Origin: an uncultured Clostridia bacterium
GTDB lineage: Bacteria; Bacillota; Clostridia; TANB77; CAG-508
Assembly (NCBI GenBank): GCA_934121905.1
Contig: CAKOVI010000001.1
Span: 1-64,000 of the forward strand
DNA length: 64,000 nt
Direction: 5' to 3'
The notes beneath the pieces were generated by a model. The model saw nothing but the letters and a program-made list of their open reading frames with translations, was not told the origin of the DNA and did not search any database. Shown in pieces: positions 27,308 to 35,126 of this stretch. Each line of letters starts with the position of its first letter. Positions within the stretch are counted from its first letter, which is position 1. The position numbers were made by a program, and so were the translations under genes.

Positions 27308-28210
27308 ATGAATTTTGAATTAAATTTAATAGAGAATTCATATGATTATATTAAAGAAACATTATACTATTATAAAAAGATAGGATATGGTGAAAGCCAT
27401 GATGAAGATAGAAATTCTATAGAAGAAAAAAGAAAGTGGAAAACAACATTTATATTATTGGTTCAAGCAATTGAATTACTATTAAAAGAAGCTCTGTTTA
27501 GAATTAACGAAAGTTTGATTTATGAAAATATTGATGAGAAAATTAGCGATAAAGCAAAAACTATAACATATTCGAAATCGATAGCAAGATTGCAAAATTT
27601 AAAGCCAAAATTGTTTTCACAAAATGAAACTGATTTATTGATTACTTGTGGTAATATAAGAAATAATTTTATTCATTTTAAAGTAAATGCTAATTCGATT
27701 GAAATAAAAAGAAAATATTGTAAGTTATTTGAGCTTTATATAAAATTACACTATAGAATTTTTCACCATAAATATCAAAATGAAGAATATAAATATGTTA
27801 TTGAGAATATTTTACATAATGCAAAGGATTTTGAGGTTTTTAGAGGAATTGAGTTTACTAAAAAACAATTAAAACAGTTTAAAGAGGATATTGAGGAAAA
27901 TCAATACTATTCGTATATACTTACAAAAGATAATAATGCATATAAGAGAATAAAATATGGAGATGAAGACAAATTTTATAATTATAAGTTCAATACGAAT
28001 GATTCATATTATTCAATTGATTGCAAGTACTGTGGCGATTGTGGAGCTAAAAAAGGAGAAATTCATCTAGATGGATGTGACTGGGAAATGTGTCCTATAT
28101 GTGGGCATCAATTAATATCATGTGATTGTGAATGGGGTGAATATATTTCTGATGACTATTTACTTGAAAATGATATAAGAGATATTATAGATTATGAAAT
28201 GATTATATAA
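27308..28210 (+). CDS. HEPN-like protein with C-terminal zinc-binding region
   Basis: This 300-aa protein lies 21 nt after the CD-NTase gene. The first half is helical and contains the HEPN ribonuclease motif R-x4-H (IRNNFIH, Arg 118 and His 123). The C-terminal third has paired cysteines (CKYCGDCG, CPICGH, CDCEW) and a His that could bind one or two zinc ions. HEPN proteins often degrade RNA in abortive defence. As third gene of this operon it may be an additional effector or a regulator; that is inference from context. The exact family is not recognised. Confidence 0.65.
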   Translation: MNFELNLIENSYDYIKETLYYYKKIGYGESHDEDRNSIEEKRKWKTTFILLVQAIELLLKEALFRINESLIYENIDEKISDKAKTITYSKSIARLQNLKPKLFSQNETDLLITCGNIRNNFIHFKVNANSIEIKRKYCKLFELYIKLHYRIFHHKYQNEEYKYVIENILHNAKDFEVFRGIEFTKKQLKQFKEDIEENQYYSYILTKDNNAYKRIKYGDEDKFYNYKFNTNDSYYSIDCKYCGDCGAKKGEIHLDGCDWEMCPICGHQLISCDCEWGEYISDDYLLENDIRDIIDYEMII

Positions 28211-28240
28211 ATAAGGAAAAGCAATAAACTTTTCCTTTAT
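28211..28240. terminator. Bidirectional terminator between convergent genes
   Basis: AAGGAAAAG (28213-28221) pairs with CTTTTCCTT (28229-28237) and serves both the HEPN and the DUF6076-like genes. Confidence 0.75.
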
Positions 28241-29286
28241 TTGTTTTCTTCCAACCATTTATCAAATTCTTTATAAGTTTTCTTTTCAGATCTAATGGAA
28301 TCCATAAATTCCTTAGCTTGCTTTTTCCAATTTTCATAATCAATCTTATAAACTTCTATATCAGGATTACGGTTTACTAGCATTGCTTTTTTTGCATAAA
28401 TCTTACGATATTTACCATAAACAATCTCATTTTCTTGTTTAATTCTTTGAGCAATTTGGTTTCCGATATCTCTACAAGTTTGTTTTCCTTTGTATAAATT
28501 ATTACAGTAATTAATGCGTGCATTATCTGTTATAAAGTATTTACCACAATTCTTACATTTTTTTATAAGATATTTATTATTAAGTACAAATTGAAACAAT
28601 GTAACATATAAAATTCCATAAATATTGTCATTACTAGAACTATAATCTGGTTCAACATCATAATCTGGAGCAGACTTAAAGAATTTGATTAAATCTTTTT
28701 CTGTAGATCCTTTAATACCAGATATTGTTCTAAAAGAAAAGCCTTGTGGCATAGAAAAGTAGTTATTTATAAATCTATCTAGCTTTTTAGCATGAGAGTT
28801 ATAATAAATATAAAATCTTATTTTAGAAGTAAAATCTTTAATTTCTTCAATATTATTAATGTTAAATATATAATCAACAAATTCTGATAATAGTTTTTGA
28901 CCACGTTTTGAGTCATTTTTTATTTCTTCAAAATATTTTTTAAATAATTTTTTTACTTTATTAAAAGAATAAAGTTTATTTACTTCAAATTTATTTATAT
29001 CATCTTCACCAGTATATATGATGTATGAAGTAAAAAACTTAGTAAACCACATAAAACAATCATCATAATTATCAAAATTACAATTTAAAAAGTTAATAAG
29101 TTCAGTACAAAGTGTCTGAGTGGTAGTTGTAGTATTAATAGTAAAATAACCTGTATTAATGTTTTTTAGATTATAATATTTTGGCTTAGATGATTTTGTT
29201 TTTGCATATAAAAATGCTTTATGTGTAAGTGTTTCGTTCTTTGAAACAAATATACTAATAGCTTCATCAATTTTTAATTTGTTCAT
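28237..29286 (-). CDS. DUF6076-like protein with C-terminal zinc ribbon
   Basis: This 349-aa protein has a helical N-terminal two-thirds. Residues about 245-275 contain CKNCGKYF ... YCNN ... CRDIG, a zinc-finger pattern seen in the CGNR/DUF6076 type, followed by basic helices. Proteins like this are common near the integrase/xis region of clostridial elements and may bind nucleic acid. AGGAGG precedes the ATG. The gene is divergent from xis, and a GTTAAC site lies in the shared intergenic region, so it may be co-regulated with int and xis. Confidence 0.6.
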   Translation of the reverse strand: MNKLKIDEAISIFVSKNETLTHKAFLYAKTKSSKPKYYNLKNINTGYFTINTTTTTQTLCTELINFLNCNFDNYDDCFMWFTKFFTSYIIYTGEDDINKFEVNKLYSFNKVKKLFKKYFEEIKNDSKRGQKLLSEFVDYIFNINNIEEIKDFTSKIRFYIYYNSHAKKLDRFINNYFSMPQGFSFRTISGIKGSTEKDLIKFFKSAPDYDVEPDYSSSNDNIYGILYVTLFQFVLNNKYLIKKCKNCGKYFITDNARINYCNNLYKGKQTCRDIGNQIAQRIKQENEIVYGKYRKIYAKKAMLVNRNPDIEVYKIDYENWKKQAKEFMDSIRSEKKTYKEFDKWLEENK

Positions 29287-29321
29287 AATTCCTCCATTAA
29301 CAGTTTACGAAATTCAATAAA

Positions 29322-29394
29322 GTTAACCTGCTATCAAAATACACTAAAAAGTATTTACAAAGTTAACTACAAACAATATAATACAATTGTTAAC
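29322..29394 (+). promoter_or_regulatory. xis promoter with GTTAAC operator-like sites
   Basis: TTTACA (29354-29359), a 17-bp spacer and TATAAT (29377-29382). GTTAAC occurs inside the spacer (29362-29367), just past the -10 box (29389-29394) and upstream (29322-29327). The placement of the first two matches that in the int promoter. Confidence 0.75.
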
Positions 29395-29435
29395 AAAAGT
29401 CAATATTAAATTACAAAAAAACAGGAGGTGATATT

Positions 29436-29633
29436 ATGGAACTACAAAAGATTCAAAGAACAACACTAACGATGAAAGAAGCAAGTGGGTATTTAGGAAT
29501 TTCTTATTGGTTAATTAATCAACTAGTAAGAAGAAAGCAAATACCATGTTCTAAAGTTGGTGGAAAATATTTATTTAGAGTACAAGCTTTAGATGAATAT
29601 TTATCAAAAATGGAACAAGAATCAATTGATTAG
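29436..29633 (+). CDS. xis: Excisionase-like winged-helix (MerR/HTH_17 type) protein
   Basis: This 65-aa protein has the helix-turn-helix core LTMKEASGYLGISYWLINQL followed by an RRKQIPCSKVGGKYLFR wing, typical of Xis/HTH_17 proteins. In elements of this kind it bends DNA at att and steers the integrase to excision; it may also repress. AGGAGGTGAT precedes the ATG. The start of the operon is set by the GTTAAC-containing promoter. Confidence 0.8.
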   Translation: MELQKIQRTTLTMKEASGYLGISYWLINQLVRRKQIPCSKVGGKYLFRVQALDEYLSKMEQESID

Positions 29634-29661
29634 ATTCAAAAGAAAGTGGGGAAAGGGGGAT

Positions 29662-30171
29662 ATGGCTAATTTACAATGGTTAAAATTATCTACGGATTTT
29701 TTTGATAATAACAAAATAAAATTGCTAGAAAGTGAAAAGGATGGGGATACAATAATTAGAGTATGGATACAACTTTTAATAACAGCAATGAAATGTAATT
29801 ATCAAGGCAGATTATCACTAACAGAAGATAAACCGATGACAGTTGATGAATTTTCAAAGATTATGGGAAAGTCTAGGAAAAAAATCACAAAATGTTTGGA
29901 AAAATTTGAAGAATTAAAAATGATTATTATAGAAGATAATTTTTATAAAATCAAAAACTGGTCTAAGTACCAAAGTGCTGATAAACTTGAAGAAATCAGA
30001 CTACAAAATTGTTTAAGACAGCAAAAATATCGTGAAAAAATGAAAAGTGAAAAAGAAAAAAGTAACGTTACAGTAACGCAACGTAACACTAAAGAAGAGA
30101 AAAAGATTAGAAATAAAATAAAACAAGAAGGAGATGAGAATAGAAGTGGATTTAAAGAATTCAAATTATAA
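29662..30171 (+). CDS. Phage replisome organizer N-terminal-type replication protein
   Basis: The start chosen is ATG 29662, directly after AAAGGGGGA (169 aa); the open frame extends further upstream over xis. The start WLKLSTDFFDNNKIKLL and the following winged helix (MTVDEFSKIMGKSRKKITKCL) match the phage_rep_org_N family, which binds an origin and recruits the helicase loader. The C-terminus is basic and disordered. It overlaps the DnaC-like gene by 38 nt, which suggests a joint replication function. Confidence 0.75.
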   Translation: MANLQWLKLSTDFFDNNKIKLLESEKDGDTIIRVWIQLLITAMKCNYQGRLSLTEDKPMTVDEFSKIMGKSRKKITKCLEKFEELKMIIIEDNFYKIKNWSKYQSADKLEEIRLQNCLRQQKYREKMKSEKEKSNVTVTQRNTKEEKKIRNKIKQEGDENRSGFKEFKL

Positions 30172-30988
30172 AGTTATCAGCAATGAAGGTGTAAAATGTG
30201 GATTCTGTAGTAAAAATTTAAAACCAATTGGATTTGATTATTTATATGTAAATTATGATAAAAGCATGATTGAATATGAAAGATGTAATTGTGAAAAAGC
30301 AGTTCAATTCTGGAAACAATTTGATTTAGAACAAGAAGAAAAACAAAGACAAGAAAAGTATAGAAAAATTATAAATAATATTTATAAAGATAACTATATG
30401 AAAAAGAGATTACAAAAGTGTAATTTTGAAAATCATGTTGATACATATGAAGATACATCTATTATAAATCAATTAATAAAATTTACAAATTTATGTATTA
30501 AATCCGAAATGAAAAATGGATTAATAATTTCTGGAAATATAGGCTATGAAAAAACTTATTTAGCAGCTTGTATTGCTAATAAAATGATTGAACAAAACAA
30601 AATTGTATTAATGGAAAAAAGTAGCTCTATAATTGATAAAATTAAAGAATCGTTTAATAAAGATGGACTATCAGAAACGCAAATTATTGGACTATATTCT
30701 AATGTAGATATGTTAATTATTGATGATTTTGGTAGTGAAAATTTAAGCAAATGGGCTTTAGAAAAATTAAATAAAATTATTAGTAATAGATATGATAATG
30801 AATTACCAATTGTTATTACAACAAGATATAATAAAGAGCAATTAATTGAACAATTATCTACTGAAGATGATACAGAAATTTCAGAAGAAATTGTTGAAGT
30901 TCTGAATGAAATGTGTTATGGAATTTCAATTGCAGAAGAAATAAAAGCAAAAGAAAAAGTTAGCATAAGCGACCAAACTATTTGCTAA
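30134..30988 (+). CDS. DnaC-like AAA+ helicase loader with altered Walker A
   Basis: This 284-aa protein has an N-terminal zinc-like Cys cluster (CGFCSKN, CNCEK), then an ATPase domain with Walker B MLIIDDFG and sensor ITTRYN. It would load the replicative helicase at the element origin. The P-loop reads GNIGYEKT, whereas the family has GxxGxGKT: the conserved Gly before Lys-Thr is Glu, which should weaken ATP binding. It may be decayed or ATP-independent. It pairs with the preceding organizer-type protein. Confidence 0.75.
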   Translation: MRIEVDLKNSNYKVISNEGVKCGFCSKNLKPIGFDYLYVNYDKSMIEYERCNCEKAVQFWKQFDLEQEEKQRQEKYRKIINNIYKDNYMKKRLQKCNFENHVDTYEDTSIINQLIKFTNLCIKSEMKNGLIISGNIGYEKTYLAACIANKMIEQNKIVLMEKSSSIIDKIKESFNKDGLSETQIIGLYSNVDMLIIDDFGSENLSKWALEKLNKIISNRYDNELPIVITTRYNKEQLIEQLSTEDDTEISEEIVEVLNEMCYGISIAEEIKAKEKVSISDQTIC

Positions 30989-31138
30989 CTCAATCTTAAA
31001 ACCTAATAAAATTATAATATAAATTATAACAATTGTAAATATGAAAAGTTTGAATTTTTTGTTCAGACTTTTTCTAAAATTTAAACAAAAATTATGAAAA
31101 AATGAATAAAAAAATTCCCTCGGAGAGCCAAAAAGGGT

Positions 31139-31274
31139 TTTAGGGATTTTTCCCTAAACAGCAAAAATGGTGTCAAAACACCACGCTGGCGAATATTAGG
31201 TACTAAAAAATACTACCTATATTCGAGCAAAATAAATTTTGCTTGTTATTAATGCTTTGTAAACTAGCATTAAT
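31139..31274. other. Array of five consecutive stem-loops (candidate origin, oriT or structured RNA)
   Basis: The 30989-31303 gap has no gene but five hairpins in 136 bp: TTTAGGGA/TCCCTAAA (31139-31158), GGTGT/ACACC (31169-31182), a 12-bp stem with one bulge (31190-31225), AGCAAAAT/ATTTTGCT (31226-31243) and ATTAATGCT/AGCATTAAT (31248-31274). None has a clear T-tract. The position right after the replication genes suggests an origin or transfer site, but function is inference. Confidence 0.7.
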
Positions 31275-31303
31275 AGATTTTTATAGTAAGGAAGTGATGA
31301 AAA

Positions 31304-31927
31304 GTGTACAGAGATTCAGAGCAAGCTTTAGAGAGTATTTTTGTATCTTATAATAAAATTTTAAAGAGAATTAAATTGTTGGGTGTTACTACTAAATGTG
31401 GAAAAGAAATAACACATGGAGATTTAAGAAAAGCTGTAAATGTAATGTTAAAAAAGCATCCAACTTGCAGATGGAGAAGTGAGAAAGTAAAAAGTAGAAA
31501 ATATTTTATTTTAGATGAAGGATATGCATGGTTGTTACAAGTGTATTTTAATAAAGAAAAATCATTAATTGATGCTGATGTAGAATTTTTTGAAGATAGA
31601 ATAAAACAATATGAAGAATTATTAAAAATAGAGCATGAAGAAAATTGGTGGAATGAAGATATGGATATAAAACAACTATGTAAGTATTTTAATAGAAAAG
31701 AAATTACTATAAGAAAAGCTATTAATAAAATGTGTGATAGTGGATTAAGTGAATATAAATCTTATACTGATGAAAAAGTTGTTATATCGTGTAAAGGAGT
31801 GGAATGGATTTGTAAAAATGTATTTAAACAAAAGTATTTAGAACTATTAGAAAAATACAAAATGGAATTGACAGAATTATATATTAAAGCCGGTTATCCA
31901 TATGATCATTTTTTTCATAGGAATTAA
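31304..31927 (+). CDS. Element-encoded protein of unknown function
   Basis: This 207-aa protein uses a GTG start with AAGGAAGTGAT upstream. It is rich in charged helices. Residues about 115-150 (MDIKQLCKYFNRKEITIRKAI) look like a helix-turn-helix, so DNA binding is plausible. It stands between the hairpin array and the restriction locus and may act at that array. I do not recognise the family. Confidence 0.5.
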   Translation: MYRDSEQALESIFVSYNKILKRIKLLGVTTKCGKEITHGDLRKAVNVMLKKHPTCRWRSEKVKSRKYFILDEGYAWLLQVYFNKEKSLIDADVEFFEDRIKQYEELLKIEHEENWWNEDMDIKQLCKYFNRKEITIRKAINKMCDSGLSEYKSYTDEKVVISCKGVEWICKNVFKQKYLELLEKYKMELTELYIKAGYPYDHFFHRN

Positions 31928-32016
31928 TTGTAAATATTTAGAAGTACCTGTTGAGAAATTTGTCATTTTATGATATAAAATATAATAGAATTATTGTAAA
32001 TATTCGAGGTGCAAAA

Positions 32017-33519
32017 ATGAAAGAAGAAGAGTTAATAAAATTAGAAAAAAAATTATGGGAATCTGCTGATAAAATGAGAGGGGCAGTTCCTGTTTCAGAT
32101 TATAAATTTATAATATTAGGATTAATATTTTTAAAATATATTTCTGATGCATTTGAAGAGAAATATCAAATCTTAGTAAAAGATGGTTATGGACTTGAAG
32201 AGGATAGGGATAGTTATGAGGCAGATAATGTGTTTTATGTTCCAGCTAGGGCTAGATGGGAATATTTAAATGCTCATTCTAAGGATCCTCATATAGGACA
32301 AATAATTGATGATGCATTGGAAGAAATAGAAAGAGAAAATCCATCTTTAAAAGGTGTTTTAGTTAAGGAATTTAATAGCCCAAATTATAGAAATGTTAAT
32401 TTAGGAGAGATAATTGATTTATTTACTAATATAAAAATTGGAAGTAAAGAAGCACAAGATAAAGATATCTTGGGAAGAATATATGAATATTTCTTAGGAC
32501 AATTTGCATCTAACGAATTGCAAAAAGGTGGAGAGTTCTATACACCTGCTTGCTTAGTTAGAACAATGGTTGAGATTCTTGAACCATATCAAGGTAGAAT
32601 TTATGACCCTGCATGTGGTTCAGGAGGAATGTTTGTACAAAGTATAAAATTCATTCACAGACACAATGGTAATGCAAGAAATTTAACTATATATGGACAA
32701 GAAAAAAATCCAACAACCTGGAAATTAGCAAAGATGAATCTAGCTATTAGAGGAATAAATAATGATGGATTAGGAAAGTTTGCAGACGATACATTTCATA
32801 ACGATTTACACAAAGATTTAAAAGCAGATTTTGTATTAGCAAACCCTCCATTCAATATTAGTGACTGGGGACAAGAAAAATTATTAGATGATCCTAGATG
32901 GAAATATGGAATACCACCAAAAGGAAATGCTAACTTTGCTTGGGTCGAGCATATGGTATCAAAATTATCTATGAATGGCAAAGCTGCAATAATACTTGCA
33001 AATGGTTCTTTATCAGCAGGGGGACAAGAAGAAGTAATCAGAAAAAATTTAATAGAAGCAGATTTGGTTGATTGTATATTGTCAATGCCATCAAATTTAT
33101 TCTATACAGTTACAATACCTTGTAGTATATGGATTTTAAATAGAAACAAGAAACAAAAAGGAAAAACATTGTTTATAGATGCAAGAAATTTTGGAACAAT
33201 GGTAACAAGAAAATTAAGAGAACTAAATGAAGACGATATATCTAAAATTGTAGATACATATCATAATTTCCAAAACAATCAAAATTATGAAGATGTAGCA
33301 GGATACTGTAAAGTATCTACAATAAAAGAAATAGAAGAAAACAATTATGTCCTTACACCAGGTAGATATGTAGGAACAGAAGAACAAGAAGACGATGGAA
33401 TACCTTTTGAAGAAAAAATGAAAACAATAACAACTGAATTAAAAGCACAATTTGAAGAGTCTCATAAGTTGGAAGAAAAAATTAAGAAGAACTTGGAGGC
33501 TATTGGGTATGGAATATAA
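32017..33519 (+). CDS. hsdM: Type I restriction-modification DNA methyltransferase subunit HsdM
   Basis: ATG 32017 after GAGGTG is preferred over an upstream in-frame ATG that lacks a site; this gives 500 aa. The N-terminal HsdM domain starts near KLWESADKMRGAV. The N6-adenine methylase motifs are DPACGSGGMF (SAM site) and NPPFNISDW (catalytic NPPF). With HsdS it methylates the recognition site, and with HsdR it restricts. Its end overlaps hsdS by 11 nt. Confidence 0.95.
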   Translation: MKEEELIKLEKKLWESADKMRGAVPVSDYKFIILGLIFLKYISDAFEEKYQILVKDGYGLEEDRDSYEADNVFYVPARARWEYLNAHSKDPHIGQIIDDALEEIERENPSLKGVLVKEFNSPNYRNVNLGEIIDLFTNIKIGSKEAQDKDILGRIYEYFLGQFASNELQKGGEFYTPACLVRTMVEILEPYQGRIYDPACGSGGMFVQSIKFIHRHNGNARNLTIYGQEKNPTTWKLAKMNLAIRGINNDGLGKFADDTFHNDLHKDLKADFVLANPPFNISDWGQEKLLDDPRWKYGIPPKGNANFAWVEHMVSKLSMNGKAAIILANGSLSAGGQEEVIRKNLIEADLVDCILSMPSNLFYTVTIPCSIWILNRNKKQKGKTLFIDARNFGTMVTRKLRELNEDDISKIVDTYHNFQNNQNYEDVAGYCKVSTIKEIEENNYVLTPGRYVGTEEQEDDGIPFEEKMKTITTELKAQFEESHKLEEKIKKNLEAIGYGI

Positions 33520-34690
33520 AAAATTAGAGGATATAATAGAATTTAATCCAACTGAAACATTAAAAAAAGGAACTGTATCTAAAAAAATTCCAATGGACAA
33601 ATTGGGCGTGTTTTCAAAATATATAAATTCTTTTGATATAGAAAAATACAATGGAGGTATGAAATTTAGAAATGGAGATACCTTATTGGCAAGAATAACA
33701 CCATGCTTGGAAAATGGAAAAACATCAAAAGTTACAATTTTAGATGAAGAAGAAGTTGGTTTTGGTTCTACAGAATATATTGTTATGAGAAGTAAAAAGA
33801 ATATTTCAGATGAAGATTTTATTTTTTATCTTGCAATAAGTCCAAAATTTAGAGAAATTGCAATTAAATCTATGACTGGAACATCAGGAAGACAGAGAGT
33901 ACAATTAGATGTTGTAAAAAATACTGAAATGTTAATACCAAGCTATGAAGAGCAGATTAAAATTGGTAAAGTTTTGTCTAGTATAGATAAAAGAATAGAG
34001 CTGAATAATCAGATAAATGATAATTTGTCAGAACAATTAAAGCAAATATTTAATAATAAATTCTATGATAAAATCCAAAATAATGATTGCAGTGAATTTA
34101 AAGAATATATTTTATATGATGTATTAGATGTTATTGACAATAGAGGTAAAACACCTAAATTAGTTGAAGTTAGTAATTATCCTATTATTGATGTAAGAGC
34201 TATATCAGGAGAGAATAGAATTATAGACTATAAACAATGCCAAAAATATGTGGATGATGAAGTTTATAATACGTTTTTTAGAAGTGGACATCCTAAAATA
34301 AATGATATTTTAATTTCAACAGTTGGTAGTCTTGCAGAAATGAAAATATATATGGAAAACAAAGGTACTATAGCTCAGAATGTTGTAGCATTAAGAAGCA
34401 AATATGATTATCCTATGTATATATATCAATATTTAAAAGCAATAAAAAATGATTTAATTTCTTATAATATAGGAAGTGTACAGCCAAGTATTAAAGTAAC
34501 ACAATTTATGAAACATAATATATATATTCCTAAAGATAAAGAACTATACGAATTTGAAAATATTGCAAAATTATATACCGATAAGATGTTTAATATTTCA
34601 AAGGAAAATGAAACATTAGAACAATTAAGAGATACACTATTACCAAAACTCATGAATGGAGAAATAGATCTAGATAAAATAGAAATATAA
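33509..34690 (+). CDS. hsdS: Type I restriction-modification specificity subunit HsdS
   Basis: The start is ATG 33509, inside the end of hsdM, with GGAGG 10 nt upstream; this gives 393 aa. Two target-recognition domains (about residues 1-165 and 200-360) are each followed by a helical conserved region (EQIKIGKVLSSIDKRIELN; LEQLRDTLLPKLMNGEIDL). It defines the bipartite DNA target of the methylase and nuclease. No inverted-repeat partner hsdS was seen, so there is no sign of a shufflon. Confidence 0.93.
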   Translation: MEYKKLEDIIEFNPTETLKKGTVSKKIPMDKLGVFSKYINSFDIEKYNGGMKFRNGDTLLARITPCLENGKTSKVTILDEEEVGFGSTEYIVMRSKKNISDEDFIFYLAISPKFREIAIKSMTGTSGRQRVQLDVVKNTEMLIPSYEEQIKIGKVLSSIDKRIELNNQINDNLSEQLKQIFNNKFYDKIQNNDCSEFKEYILYDVLDVIDNRGKTPKLVEVSNYPIIDVRAISGENRIIDYKQCQKYVDDEVYNTFFRSGHPKINDILISTVGSLAEMKIYMENKGTIAQNVVALRSKYDYPMYIYQYLKAIKNDLISYNIGSVQPSIKVTQFMKHNIYIPKDKELYEFENIAKLYTDKMFNISKENETLEQLRDTLLPKLMNGEIDLDKIEI

Positions 34691-34729
34691 TCATACAAAT
34701 TATGATTTGCATAAAAAAGGAGGAATACT

Positions 34730-35104
34730 ATGAATTCAAATTATGAAAAGAAAAAACATCAACTTACTGGAGATATTTTATGGAAAATAAACGATATTGA
34801 TTTAGCTATAACAGATGGTGGATCATCAATTGTAAAAGATTTTATAGATGAAAATAGATATGATGATTATACTTTATCTATATATGATGAAATAACTAAA
34901 AATACAATTGAAATTGATGCAAAAATAAATGAAATGCCTATAATTGTTTCAATGGTATATAAAGTAGAACATGCAACACCGATGACTTTTATAGGTGTAA
35001 ATAAATTAACAAAGTCATATGTTGTTGGTATGAATTTGACAAAGGGGCATATAGAATTTGGAAGCTATAGGTATATAAATGGAAAACTAAACAAAGTTGA
35101 GTAA
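34730..35104 (+). CDS. Unknown small protein inserted between hsdS and hsdR
   Basis: This 124-aa soluble, beta-rich protein has no catalytic motif I can see. AAGGAGGAA precedes the ATG. hsdR follows 22 nt after its stop codon, so it is transcribed with the restriction subunits. Placement suggests a regulator or partner of the R-M system. Confidence 0.55.
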   Translation: MNSNYEKKKHQLTGDILWKINDIDLAITDGGSSIVKDFIDENRYDDYTLSIYDEITKNTIEIDAKINEMPIIVSMVYKVEHATPMTFIGVNKLTKSYVVGMNLTKGHIEFGSYRYINGKLNKVE

Positions 35105-35126
35105 ACTATAATTTAGGGGGCAAATT

